DNA from: Bipolaris cookei
Lineage: Eukaryota; Ascomycota; Dothideomycetes; Pleosporales; Pleosporaceae
Length of the DNA stretch: 64,000 nucleotides
Direction of reading: 5' to 3'
Assembly (NCBI GenBank): GCA_002286855.1
Contig: NRSV01000030.1
Location: 186,001-250,000 of the forward strand
The notes beneath the pieces were generated by a model, which saw only the letters and a list, made by a program, of their open reading frames with translations, had not been told where the DNA came from and did not search any database. This document shows positions 1 to 10,335 of this stretch, in pieces. A program made the position numbers and the translations under genes. Positions within the stretch are counted from its first letter, which is position 1, and every line of letters starts with the position of its first letter.

Positions 1-1954
1 TATTGCATCGACGATATCTGCTGTAGAATCTCTGGTCTTAAGAGGCTATGACATCGATGCCGTCGTGTGTTTCAACGACCGGAGTAAGTATGAGAATGCT
101 GAGTACCTGCAAGATTACTTCAACAACTTGGGCATTGCGGCATTTATCTTGCCATGGATCCCGAATATGCAGGGCATTGTGGCGGGCACAAAGAAGGAAA
201 CGGATTTGATGCATGGTTACTACAACTCTCAGAGTGGCAAGGAGCCAATTGACCAAGTTGCTACCAGGCTGCTCAGTCGCCACAGCAAACGACTCGAAAA
301 TCTGAGTACCATGGCCTCGCGAACTGACGAAGCCATCTGGCATCCCTTTACGCAGCACAAGCACTTGAAAAGTGCCGATGACATATTAGTCTTTGACTCC
401 GCATACGGCGATTACTTCCAAGTCAAGCAAACTGGTGAAACATCAGCAACCCACGATGACTGTTCGGCGCTGTACCCGGCATTTGATGGCTCCGCCTCAT
501 GGTGGACTCAGGGGCTCGGTCATGGAAATCCCCGTCTTGCTCTGGAAGCAGCACATGCCGCGGGAAGATATGGTCACGTCATGTTTGCCGGAGCCACCCA
601 CGAGCCCGCTCTCGTGCTTGCAGAAAAGATGTTGAACGACTCACAGAATCCGCGTTTCAAAAAAATATTTTACACTGACAATGGGAGTACGGCGACTGAA
701 GTTGGTATCAAGATGGCACTTAGGGCAGCTAGCAAGTATTATGAATGGGACAGCAGTAAAGAGAATATTGGCGTCATCGGCCTCAAGGGAAGCTACCACG
801 GCGACACGATTGGTGCCATGGACGCATCTGAGCCGTGTGTTTTCAACGAAAAAGTAGACTGGTACCGTGGCCGAGGCTTCTGGTTCGATTTCCCTACTTT
901 TAAACTCAAAAACGGCCAGTGGATTGTTGAGCCCCCCGAGAACATGGAGACCGAACTCGGACCTACACAGTACTTTGAAACACAAGATGCCATCTTCGAT
1001 TTGGCCGCGAGAGGCCAGTCTGAGCGCTATGAAGCGTATATTGAGAAGACGCTGGGTGAGCTAGTGAAGAAGCAGGGGAAAAAGTTTGGTGCGTTGGTTA
1101 TGGAGCCTGTTGTTCTGGGAGCGGGAGGCATGCTCTTTGTTGATCCGCTCTTCCAGCAAACTCTCGTCCGTGTCGTGCGCCATTACGACTTCAGCAATGA
1201 GTCTCGAGCTCACCGAGTCCCGGCTGAGAACGATGTCGCTTGGTCTGGACTACCTGTCATGTTCGATGAAGTATTCACTGGTCTATACCGTCTAGGCCGC
1301 TTCTCATCCGCATCGTTCCTCCAGACGCATCCCGATATCAGTGTCAACGCGAAGTTACTTACAGGCGGTCTTCTTCCTCTTTCCGTTACATTGGCGAGTC
1401 AGTCTATTTTCGACGCTTTTTGGGGCGACGAAAAGGCAGAGGCTTTGTTGCATGGACATAGCTACACTGCGCATGCGGTGGGATGTCATGTTGCTAATAC
1501 TAGTCTGCAAGCAATGCAGGACGCGAGCGTTGGCGATGAGTGGAAGCAGTACAAGAAGCAATGGAGCGGTTCTAACAATGACAGCATCGCTTCCTGGAGC
1601 ATGTGGTCCAAGGACTTTGTTGAAGATCTATCTCGGCACGAGCAAGTTGATCATGTGAATGCGCTGGGCTCCGTTCTTGCCGTGTCGCTTGTCGATGGAC
1701 ACGGGTCAGGTACGTATTACGCTGACTCTGTTCTACTTCTTACCTAATGCAATGTAGGATATACTTCTGCTGCTGCAGTGGGACTTCGCGATGAGCTATT
1801 GCGAGGTAACCCTGAAGCACCGCAAGTCCAAATTCATTCGCGTATCTTGGGTAATGTTATTTACCTCATGGCAGGTATGCTGACGACAAGACGGCATTTG
1901 GAAGATGTTGAGAAGGCTTTTATAGAAAAGTTGCGTATAAGTAGTGCGAAGTAG
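1..1954 (+). CDS. bioDA: Bifunctional dethiobiotin synthetase / DAPA aminotransferase (BioD-BioA fusion), 5' end outside window
   Basis: This enzyme makes 7,8-diaminopelargonic acid from KAPA (BioA half) and closes the dethiobiotin ring (BioD half), two consecutive biotin-synthesis steps. The frame is open from base 2, so the gene begins upstream. The first ~100 visible residues are the tail of the BioD domain. The class-III aminotransferase domain then starts at 'WHPFTQHKHLK' and shows the PLP-lysine context 'NAKLLTGG' and the downstream 'HGHSYTAHAVGC'. The exon ends at 1709. A 48-nt intron (1710..1757, gtacgt..tgtag) is followed by exon 2 (1758..1954), which restores the frame and ends IEKLRISSAK-stop. 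Fungal homologues are normally about 800 aa. The fusion is known from filamentous fungi, whereas yeast and bacteria keep the two enzymes separate. Confidence 0.93.
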
Positions 1955-3473
1955 GGAGTACTATTCAGGTTTACCTGCTCGCAAATTTCCGTGTCTCATG
2001 TTGTGTTCCCTTGATGAGAGTTATGCAAGAGAAAGCCAGTGGATTCGAGATTGCAAGCTGGAGAATGCCGTTTTCACCGACAAGATGTCTGCAGAGTCCA
2101 ACATCGTCTAGATGCTGAGACTATTTTTGGCAAAGCCCAAAGTCAACGTTTTGAATCTCGAGCTTTGTGCATAAATTTCAGAAGCTCAAGCTGACTGAGT
2201 TGGTCATCCCTACTTCATATTCCACTCATTATAGCCCTCCGAGCTTCACACCACTTGAGTGTAATAAAACTCTCCATGATAATAGGGATCACTATCTAGC
2301 ACTATACATAGTCACACGAGCGTGACTTTGTTTCATGTCCGTAATAGCAACACCTACAGCAACTACAGACATGAAATGCAATCAAAAGCAAACTTGTCAA
2401 AATGGGTCTATGACTACACTGACATACTTGCCATCGACACCCGTTGCCCATCGACACCAAACATCGCACTTATGTGCATACTCTAACCCTCTGCCAGTGT
2501 ACCACCCACCAATCACACCATCACACTGCTCACTCCCGTCGTTCCCCCGGCCAGTTACTAAATTTAGTCGCCGATCTCTACATACACAACAGCCTGCGTC
2601 ACCATACCGCCCTCTCCCGACAGCATTATGCAAACTCTAACTAGATTATGAGCGATTCCAAGACCCTCCAGTCCCATATATTTCCCGCGTGAATAACAAC
2701 AACGCGCCTGCATCTTAGCTTATTTTTGTAGCTAAGCTTATGTCATACAACAAACCTTTTTCGATCCTGGCTCGATCGCACCGCACTTGATTTTGGGTGC
2801 CAGGGAACACTTCCCGTCTTACTACCGGTGATCTTCGCCAAAAGGCGCACGACATTGCTTTCCTTCGATGTCGATTGTCTTGGTTACGCGAACAAAGTTT
2901 GATGCGTTTGCATTATCTGAAGAACGTTCAAAGTTCGGGATTTGCGGGTGTCTGCGTGATCTATTTTCTATTTCTAGGTTATGTCAACAGTGCAGCGGAG
3001 GAGCGGTGGCCAAGACTCACTTTACTACGTAGAGACGTGTAAGAGTTGAGGCGGATATAGGTATACATGATGAAACTGCAAAATCACAAGAAGTATGACA
3101 CGTTTCATACTAATTCACTTGGGAGTATAGCGCGGGGTTTCCGTCATTACGATCGTTGCGGCTCTACACGGGACTACGCCCATTATAGATTTACATTCCG
3201 ATCTTAAGTGAACATATCGTCACTGCTGTAAGACTGGATTGAGTTTCGTATTACGCTCCTGGTAGAGGATGAGTAGCACCGGATACGAACTCTAGCAGCC
3301 GTTGAGTCTAGTATGACGAGCCCTCTTGTTAACGTTGTTTGTCGGGCAACCGAGCTTAGTAAAAGGAGGAGAGAAAAATGTATATAAAAGATGAAAGGAG
3401 AACAGTGTAGAGACTCATCATCAACAACTCATATTCCAAAGTCACTTACAAAAAGTACACACTTCTTTTCAAA
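1955..3473. other. Intergenic region between bioDA and the secreted-protein gene
   Basis: No convincing gene is visible. The reading frames present are short, of mixed low-complexity composition and without recognisable domains. The last ~100 bases are the promoter of the next gene. Confidence 0.6.
3381..3390 (+). promoter_or_regulatory. TATA box of the secreted-protein gene
   Basis: A perfect TATATAAA-type box (tatataaaag) lies about 90 bases upstream of the ATG at 3474, with a CA/CT-rich leader (catcatcaacaactcat) between. This spacing suits a strongly expressed fungal gene. Confidence 0.6.
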
Positions 3474-4001
3474 ATGCGCTTCACCATTCCCCTCTTCACT
3501 CTCGCTGCTTGCGCCAGCGCCGTCGCTGTGCCCAACCCAAATGTGGTTGCTGAGCGCGACCCCGTAGCCTACTGGGACATCGATTTCGTCCGTGTCTACT
3601 TTGATGGCGGCTTCACCGAGACCATTGGCTCCAAATTCATTTCCGACAAGTACCCCACCGGCCTCAAGTCCTCTTGCAAAACGACATACTATGATGGCCA
3701 AGGAGCATTCAACGCCGACTGCACACCTGGCTATTTCCACTACCATTTCGATCTGGCCGCTTCGAGTAAGTCCCTCCTGTTTCTCTCATATAATTTAAAT
3801 TTAAGAGAGAAAATATATATGCAATTACTGACGCATTGGGAAACAGCCTTTTCTGTTCAGCAGCGCGTTGCGCAGCCCTACCAGTTGATTATCAAGGGTG
3901 AATCCGGGTTTTCGCCTAAGAAGAAGGACAACACCCTAGCTGGCAGTGTTCATATTCCTGTCTTGAGTCAGGATCCTGCCCCTTACAAGCCCCCGAACTA
4001 A
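3474..4001 (+). CDS. Small secreted protein, possibly Alt a 1-like (AA1-like) fold
   Basis: The product starts with a clear signal peptide (MRFTIPLFTLAACASAVA, cleavage probably after the last Ala). The mature protein is small, with two cysteines close together (SSCKTT and NADCTP). I place an intron at 3766..3846 (gtaagt..aacag, 81 nt). Splicing joins ..DLAAS to TFSVQQRVAQ and gives 148 aa. The spacing of Tyr/Phe-rich strands, the Cys pair and the 'FSVQQRV' then 'GSVHIPV' strands recalls AA1-like/hypersensitive-response-inducing proteins of Pleosporales, but this is a weak family call made by eye. The intron is a multiple of three and free of stops, so an unspliced reading is also open (175 aa). 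No paralogue is seen in the window. Confidence 0.72.
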   Translation: MRFTIPLFTLAACASAVAVPNPNVVAERDPVAYWDIDFVRVYFDGGFTETIGSKFISDKYPTGLKSSCKTTYYDGQGAFNADCTPGYFHYHFDLAASSKSLLFLSYNLNLREKIYMQLLTHWETAFSVQQRVAQPYQLIIKGESGFSPKKKDNTLAGSVHIPVLSQDPAPYKPPN

Positions 4002-4450
4002 GAAAGCGGCAGCTGAATCTCTGGATGTGAGGCACACGGCTCGCGCAGTCGCTTAAGACTCTGCTTGCTGGTATGTATTCTTGAAGCATTTTAGTCCCAT
4101 TACTTCATGTATATATGAATATTTCAATCATATAAATGGTGCGGTTGCTCAGCTCTGTTCCGCTTGTTGGTACGGATTGCAAGCGGATGCAAGTGTAATA
4201 GTTGGTGTAAATACAAACCTACCTTTTTGAATTCTCTTTTGCAATCATCCATCTACGTTCTTCCTGACGTGAGACATGTTTTTGGGGTCAGATATTTTAA
4301 TATGATTACTGTTGAATGGGCTCTGTAGCTAGCTAGCATAAGCGTGGACCGGTTGCAAACAGCAAGATACGAAGCATGTGCGCGCGGGGCTAAAGAGGGT
4401 TTGCACGAATGCAGGAGGGTTGCCAAAAGACAGGTGTGTGTACTCAGAAT

Positions 4451-4490
4451 TCTTCTTCTTCTTCTTCTTCTTCTTCTTCTTCTTCTTCTT
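4451..4490 (+). repeat. (TTC)n microsatellite
   Basis: About 13 uninterrupted TTC units lie downstream of the secreted-protein gene and upstream (3' side) of the oxidoreductase gene. The poly-Ser, poly-Phe and poly-Leu frames across it are artefacts of the repeat. Confidence 0.95.
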
Positions 4491-4631
4491 GCCTATCTAC
4501 GTGCGTACAAGGTTCTCTTCTTATGCTCTCTACTGTGTGCGGGGTAGAGCTTCTGAGCCATTTGATCGCTGTAACCTTATTGCTTAAACGGACAATTACA
4601 CTCAAACAACTGTCAAGCAGACCACCCCAAC

Positions 4632-5702
4632 TTAGCTGGTTTCCTGAGGAAGAATGACAAGCTTTTTACCAGATACTCCGCTCTTGATCAAAGATAAAGC
4701 CTCCTCAAGTGCGGCAAGCCCTCCAGGCACCACATGCGGCCGGTTCGGAGTAAACAACCCCTGCGCAATGTACCCATGTGGTCCGCCCAGAGATTTTGCA
4801 AGAGGCTCACTCAAATGCCGTAGAGCCGGAGAACTTCCCGACCCGACAACAGGCTTGATTTCAATGCGAGGCTCTTCATTCTGACCTAGTGCCTTGGCTT
4901 CAGGGTCGGGGGCTTGAACGATGACTACATGGCTTCCAGGTACCTTTGCTTTCTGGAGAACCTGGATCGCAAGCTTCTGTGTAGCGGAGCTGGAAATTGC
5001 ATCGAAGATAAAGTCGAAGGGGAGTCCTCCCGTTGCTTCGAAAAGCGCATCCGTAGTGGACTCCGAACGATCCAAAACCACGTGTGCGCCAATCTTTTTG
5101 AGAAACTCATGGTTGCTGGAACTGGCGTTTGTGACGATCCGCTCGTAGCCTGATAGACGAGCCATTTGAATAGCATATTGTCCCACAGAAGACGCACCGC
5201 CGATGATGATCATGGATTTTCCCTGCCCAACATTTCGACCTCCTTCCTGCCACGGTGGTGTCATGCCATGCCCCTGTTCGGCGTAAAAAGCAGTCGTAAC
5301 AGCTATGGTTGCTAGCATGATACCCGCGGCTTCCTCATCGCTGATGTTGTCGGGTGTCTTCGACAACAGCTCAGCAGGCATCTTGCAATACTGCTGGAAG
5401 GTTGACGATTCGTAGTTTCCAATGATACCTTGGAAGAACACACGCTCACCGATCTGCAAGTCTTTGACTTCAGAACCGACATCGACTACTACGCCTGCTG
5501 CATCAGCACCAAGGACTGCAGGGTATTTCTGTATGAAAACGGCGTAATCGCGTATCTTGTAATCAACGGGGTTGACGGCCGTGGCAGTGATCTTGATACC
5601 CACTTCATTGGGTTTCAAAGCAGATAGGCTGCGTTGCGCAATGGATAACTGGGCTTTTGGCTCAGGCACTTCGGAGGCCTGGAAAGTCGAAGGAAGAGAC
5701 AT
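4632..5702 (-). CDS. MDR-family (zinc-binding-dehydrogenase/enoyl-reductase-like) oxidoreductase
   Basis: A single-exon 356-aa NAD(P)H-dependent medium-chain reductase. Residues ~1-130 form the GroES-like domain (AVNPVDYKIRDYA, LGADAAGVVVDVG, GERVFFQG). Residues ~160-300 form the Rossmann domain with the nucleotide motif IIIGGASSVGQYAIQMA. The order of motifs and the lack of an obvious catalytic zinc Cys/His set place it with the quinone-oxidoreductase/ToxD/LovC-like branch, not with classical alcohol dehydrogenases. Its likely job is reduction of an activated double bond on a small cytosolic substrate, which I cannot name. Such enzymes are common beside secondary-metabolite genes, but no PKS or NRPS lies next to this one; the PKS here is 41 kb away. 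The next interpretable unit downstream of its promoter is a transposon. Confidence 0.88.
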   Translation of the reverse strand: MSLPSTFQASEVPEPKAQLSIAQRSLSALKPNEVGIKITATAVNPVDYKIRDYAVFIQKYPAVLGADAAGVVVDVGSEVKDLQIGERVFFQGIIGNYESSTFQQYCKMPAELLSKTPDNISDEEAAGIMLATIAVTTAFYAEQGHGMTPPWQEGGRNVGQGKSMIIIGGASSVGQYAIQMARLSGYERIVTNASSSNHEFLKKIGAHVVLDRSESTTDALFEATGGLPFDFIFDAISSSATQKLAIQVLQKAKVPGSHVVIVQAPDPEAKALGQNEEPRIEIKPVVGSGSSPALRHLSEPLAKSLGGPHGYIAQGLFTPNRPHVVPGGLAALEEALSLIKSGVSGKKLVILPQETS

Positions 5703-6151
5703 GATTATTGAAGGCTTTGGTGATTTCCTAGCTGTTGTAGGAAATTTTGTATAATGGATAAATAGGTTACTTGAATTCGGTAAGTGTGATAAGAAGGTAG
5801 TCCAGGTAGATGCGATACTGATTGAAAGCTTTAGAGTAATATGAAGTGACTGGAGGAATCTTTTGTTCGCAATTTCTGCGTTTCATGTAAGCTTATAATA
5901 GTTAGTATGCGGGGAATGTAGTGCGTATGCTAGAGTACGTCATCCGGATCGGTTCGGACCAATAAAACCGGAAACTGGCGGCCTTTCCCAACAGTACAAA
6001 ACTACTAAAAAATACAGCCAAATCGCTACTTGTTCACTCCTTAGGCAGCTGCATCTCTAGTTAGCGCAAATTCATGTTTTAATATTTCAAGATAGTTGAA
6101 GTTAATTTTATACATTAAATCATAACGTCTGGGATGGGCGAACCGCTCACA

Positions 6152-7711
6152 GTGTCAAGACCCCACCAACTTTGACCATACTACTATTATTACACACGAT
6201 GCCACAATACCGCAAGATGCAAAACACTTTAAAAGAATCCCAAACACAGCTTGCAATACTGGCTATCCAAAAAGACGCAGCACTTCCTCAGTGATGTGCT
6301 GCAGCACTGTATAACGTTTCCCAAAGAACCCTCAGTGATCGACTTGCTGGAATCTCTTTTTGACAGGATATCCAGCCCAACTCAATGAGACTCCTTGTGA
6401 CAGAAGAGAAGACAATTTGTGACCATATTTTGCACCTTGACTGGCGAGGATCTTCTGTACGCCTCTCTACTGTCAAAGATCTTGCTGATTCTTTGCTGGC
6501 TGCTCGCAACTGTGAGCCTATTGGCCAAAATTGGGCCAAGTCCTTTGTAAAGCATTGTCCAGAGCTTCAAACAAAGTTCAATAAAAAATACGATTATAAG
6601 AGAGCCTTCTATAAAGATCCTGAGCTTGTGCAGCACTGGTTCCGCCTTGTACAGAATACTAAAGCCAAGTATGGGATCCAAGAGAACGATATGCACAATT
6701 TTGATGAGGCAGGCTTCATGATGGGCATGAATAACGCGTCAGCAGTAGCCACATCCTCTAAGCGTTGATCAAGGCCGAATTCCTTGCCGCAGGGCAACAG
6801 GGAGTGGGTCACCAGCGTGGTTTGTGTCAGCACAGCTGGCTAGGCAATCCCACCCTTCATCATTTTTCAAGGCAAACACCACTTCTCTGCCTGGTATAAG
6901 GGGGACAGCATGCCTCAGGATTGAGTTCTTGCAGTCTCTGAGAACGGCTGGACGACGAATGAGCTTGGCCTGAAGTGTTGGAGCACTTTGACAGGCATAC
7001 GAAAGAGTGTAGTATTGGAGGCTATCGTCTGCTTATTCTTGACGGTCATGAGAGCCACAACTCGCTCGAGTTCCAGCAATACTGCAAGGAGGCAAAGATT
7101 ATCACTCTATGCATGCCTCCGCACTCTTCCCATCTACTACAGCCACTTGATGTGGGCTGTTTCTCGCCTTTGAAGATCTGCTCCGGTTGTCGCAAACCCC
7201 AAGCAACACCCTAGAACTAGGGTCGCAATCGACGCTAGTTAAGTAGGGGATCCAGAGGCATATAGACAGTTCGCCAACAAGTATGGTGGTTGCTCTTGAA
7301 AAGCTGGCCAAAGGCGCAGCGATTATTGCGCACAAGTTAGTGTTGGTGCAAAAATGCAACGCTGAGCTTGAAGTAGCTAACGCAGCCACCACGAGACGAA
7401 AGTCGCACAAAAGAAAGCGAATTCAGAAGGAAGGTACTCTAATAGTAGAGGAGGGAGAGCGATTAGCAGCTCTAAGGGAGTTTGGGGCGCGTAGTGATGG
7501 GAAAAAGGTAAAGAAGAGGGCGCGTGCTGAGGTGGGCGAGCCGTCGCAAAGGCACTGTAGACGCTGCGGCGAGGCAGGGCATAATACACACACATGCAAG
7601 CAAGTAGAAGCGATAGACCATAAATAGATTCGCCTACTACGATATCTATTACTACCTTGGCTGCGTTGTAATAGTCTATAATAGTCGTGATGTTTGGTGG
7701 GGTCTTGGCAC
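6152..7711 (+). mobile_element. Decayed pogo/Fot1-type DNA transposon (element 1)
   Basis: The left sequence gtgtcaagaccccaccaa (from 6152) is the inverted counterpart of ttggtggggtcttggcac (to 7711), with one mismatch over ~18 bases. Weaker similarity (ctattatta..) continues inward. The pair brackets a broken pogo/Fot1-family transposase on the + strand. The right end probably extends to the TA at 7727 that also begins element 2. The outermost TIR bases are not resolved. Confidence 0.75.
6199..7627 (+). pseudogene. Broken pogo/Fot1-type transposase with C-terminal CCHC zinc knuckle
   Basis: The reading frame begins MPQYRKMQ at 6199 and shows the typical Fot1 N-terminal helix-turn-helix region (AALYNVSQRTLSDRLAG). 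Two in-frame TGA stops lie near 6292 and 6361. The CENP-B/DDE part then runs in the same frame to 6768 (QNWAKSFVKHCPEL, IQENDMHNFDEAGFMMGMN). Further on, the DDE-domain pieces LILDGHESHNSLEF and HSSHLLQPLDVGCFSPLK are readable, but only by changing frame and passing stops. The tail (7283..7627) is open again and ends in a CCHC zinc knuckle, CRRCGEAGHNTHTC. The element cannot make its own transposase. Element F at 61.4-63.7 kb belongs to the same zinc-knuckle subfamily. Confidence 0.85.
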
Positions 7712-7728
7712 GTCCGGACACTTGCCTA

Positions 7729-9646
7729 CTCGTCCCACTGCACCAGGGGGCACCCTGGGTATGCATGAACGCTTCGCTCCGCTCGTCGTCCCGCGCAGCT
7801 CAACGCAAATATTCGTCTGAGAGGCCTGTCTTGGATAGATTCTAACAGCAAATATTATACAATTTAAGGCTATGAATGTTAGAAATTGCAGCTATAGTTA
7901 ACAAACTCACCTCCTACAGATGTAGGTGTCGTAGGAAGTCCTCGTTGTGTTGCCGTCGCCTTTGTTGCTGCCTTTGCTTGTCGTGCGGCCTGCTATATAG
8001 CCTTCTCAGCGTCCTGCTGAGCTCGTCGATTAACAGCAGATCGAGCTTCTCTCGCCGTCAATACTCCTCCCTTTGATACTTTCCTGCGCGAGCTGCTTTG
8101 CCTATTCCTACGCTCGCGCGCTGCTGCTGTCAAGTTATGTAGTTCCTTTGTAGCTGACGCTAAAAGGAGCGCGTTAACGACAGCACCCTTTGCCAGCCTC
8201 TCAACGCGATCGATATCGCAGGATTTCTCGCTAAGGAGTAGATTCTCCGTTTTGTTGGCAAACCTAATCAATGAGCGAGGTGTTGTAGGCGTAACTGTGA
8301 GAGGAGAGCTATCAGGATCGCGATATGGTGGTGTATGAGGCTCATCGCGCGGGTACACCTTTATAAGCGCCCTCATCGGGTCTCAGGGCTCAATACCTCC
8401 TTGCAACCAGGCTGACTGTATAGTTGAACGTGTGAAAGCCTTCTTACGGATACCATATATTGCGTCAAGAAACTCTAACTTATTGAAGTCAGTGCAGCCC
8501 TCCCTTGTCCCGTGTTCTACAGCCGTCCTATGTGCCTTCTTATATGATTGAAATACAGCAACGTCAAGAAGCTATAGGTTGTAAGATGTATAAGGAAGTA
8601 GTGTATAAGCTACAATCTGGTTCTCGTCACAGTAATCGAGGAACTGTTTTGTACTATGGGATCCAAAGCCGTCGAATAATAGCAGGCGCCATAGGCCAGA
8701 TTGACGACGTCTTGTCCATTTGTCGAAGTATTTAAGTCATTCAATCGAGAGCTCATCGTTATCGTAGGCTGTCTCTGATAATCCCACAGTGTACGAGCTA
8801 GGTATTGATGCGCTGGTACACCACTTTTCAAGCTGTATCTTCGCCTTAAGTATGAGGAAAGGCGGGATGACATATCCGTCAGCAGATATCGTTTCTACAG
8901 CGGTAATATAGTCTCTATTCGTGTCGCTAGGCGATTGTACAGCGTCTACACGGCGTGTAACGACCCAGTTGTTGTCTCCAACGCCAACACAAAATCTAAT
9001 CTCATCCATATTATATAGATCCTGTGACTGTATCGCATACTCGTCAAGGACCTTCCTCAGAGCGTCAAAGTGAGCTGTATACGCCTCAACAGTATTTGAC
9101 GCGATACGATTCAGCTCCTGCTTTCTTTGCTTCTTCCTTCGACAGTCGGGATTGGCCTTAAGCCAGCGTGCCACCCAGTCCTTGCCCAGCTTAGGCGCCT
9201 GTCCGCTAGGGTGTTCGAGATCGAGGATGCGTTGAGCGGCGCCGACGAGTTGAGGGACAAGGGCAGGCATGCCTAATTGATCGCAGCGATCAATACAGGC
9301 CTTCAAAGCTAGGTCTTGAGCTATGTAAAGGCGTGTATTAGGTGCTGACCTGTTAAATTTAGATTGTGCGCCTCGAGCACGTCGGTATAGACGATGGTAC
9401 GACACATCAAATTGACGCGCCAACCCCGCCAAAGAGGTACTAGGAGAGGATTCTAGTGTTTCAAGGGCCTCTTGAATACGCTTTTCAACAACCTTGTAGT
9501 CACCGTATCGCTTTGGCATCGTTGTAATGAGATTCTATGCGTCAAATGTGTGGATGGGAGAAATATTTGCGTTGAGCTGCGCAGGACGACGAGCGGAGCG
9601 AGGAATCCGTGCGCACCCAGGGTGCCCCGTGGTGCAGTGGAACGAG
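7729..9646 (-). mobile_element. Tc1/mariner-superfamily pogo-like transposon with ~80-bp TIRs (element 2)
   Basis: The left end (7729..~7812) and the right end (~9562..9646) are inverted copies of each other over about 80 bases with roughly ten mismatches. The shared outer core is CTCGTNCCACTGCACCA, followed by GGGGCACCCTGGGT and CGCTCCGCTCGTCGTCC. Each end is flanked by TA (7727-7728 and 9647-9648), the expected target duplication. Length is 1918 bp. The left TA coincides with the right border of element 1, so the two transposons abut. Confidence 0.9.
7870..9519 (-). pseudogene. pogo-like transposase inactivated by in-frame stops only (element 2)
   Basis: The frame opens at ATG 9519 (MPKRYGDYKVVEKRIQEALE) with a helix-turn-helix region (LAGLARQFDVSYHRLYRRA). 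It continues through the CENP-B-like DNA-binding part and into the DDE domain (QDLYNMDEIRFCVGVG; LLLFDGFGSHSTKQFLDYC). A basic C-terminal tail (RERRNRQSSSRRK) ends it. The same frame is kept over ~1.6 kb with no frameshift but with four stops: TGA 8739..8737, TAG 8574..8572, TGA 8385..8383 and TAG 7995..7993. All four can arise by C-to-T or G-to-A transitions from TGG, CAG or CGA codons. This is the pattern left by repeat-induced point mutation in Pezizomycotina. Confidence 0.87.
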
Positions 9647-10162
9647 TAGCTTGCTCGCAAATTTTGCTGTCTTTGCCGGCTAGGGCCGCAACAGTGACTA
9701 CAGGTGCCAAACCGACGCGGGGGGACACGCGATGGCTTGCAGAGACCGTTACGGCTATTGGCAGGTGTGTTTCCAGTCCTTTGTGACGATAATCCCAAAA
9801 ATTGATCTCTCGCTGTTTGTCGTGTTTTTCCCTCCCCCTTAGGGCTATCGTCTCGATATCCCGAATTATCGTTTTCCCGTGCCGCTGTTCGTGGCGCTGG
9901 CTGCATATAAGGTTAGAGCGCGCCCACTCGTAACCGTCTCTTCCCGCAAGCTTTCCTATGCTCATCGTGATCTTGCAATTTTCGCCGTCCAAGATCGCGC
10001 AAAAGAGCAGGCTGAGGGGAGCTCAGCTCCTGTTGCTACGGGCCTTCTAGCTGTTGAACCATCGCTACCTGGACAGCCGACTGATCCGGGCTGGTTACAG
10101 GCTGATTCTCTCGATCCTTCTTTGATTACTTCCTTTCCCTCAAAGATCCAGTCCTCGCTTCC

Positions 10163-10330
10163 TTGGATGTTTTCGGTGGTACTCGTCGTCTTCGAGCTCT
10201 ATATCCTTTGCTAGCTCGGCATCTGGAGGTGCTGGTTAAGTGGCAAGGATGGCCCAAGAGCCACAACACTTGGGAACCTGAAGGAAACCTGACAAACTGC
10301 AAGGCACTGGTGCATGAGCACCATCGGAAA
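10163..10330 (+). pseudogene. Chromodomain fragment of a Ty3/gypsy chromovirus integrase
   Basis: The + frame reads RHLEVLVKWQGWPKSHNTWEPEGNLTNC with WEP spacing, the hallmark of the chromodomain found at the C-terminus of fungal gypsy integrases. No reverse transcriptase, RNase H or integrase core is nearby, so only this tail survives. It lies at the hinge between the two inverted arms. Confidence 0.7.
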
Positions 10331-10335
10331 CATCC

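Noticed and set aside
2335..2640. Open frames on both strands between bioDA and the secreted-protein gene
   Set aside because: Short, Thr/Pro/His-biased translations with no domain, no intron logic and overlapping opposite-strand frames.
4344..4657. Three overlapping frames with poly-Leu, poly-Phe and poly-Ser
   Set aside because: They are translations of the (TTC)n microsatellite in its three frames, not genes.
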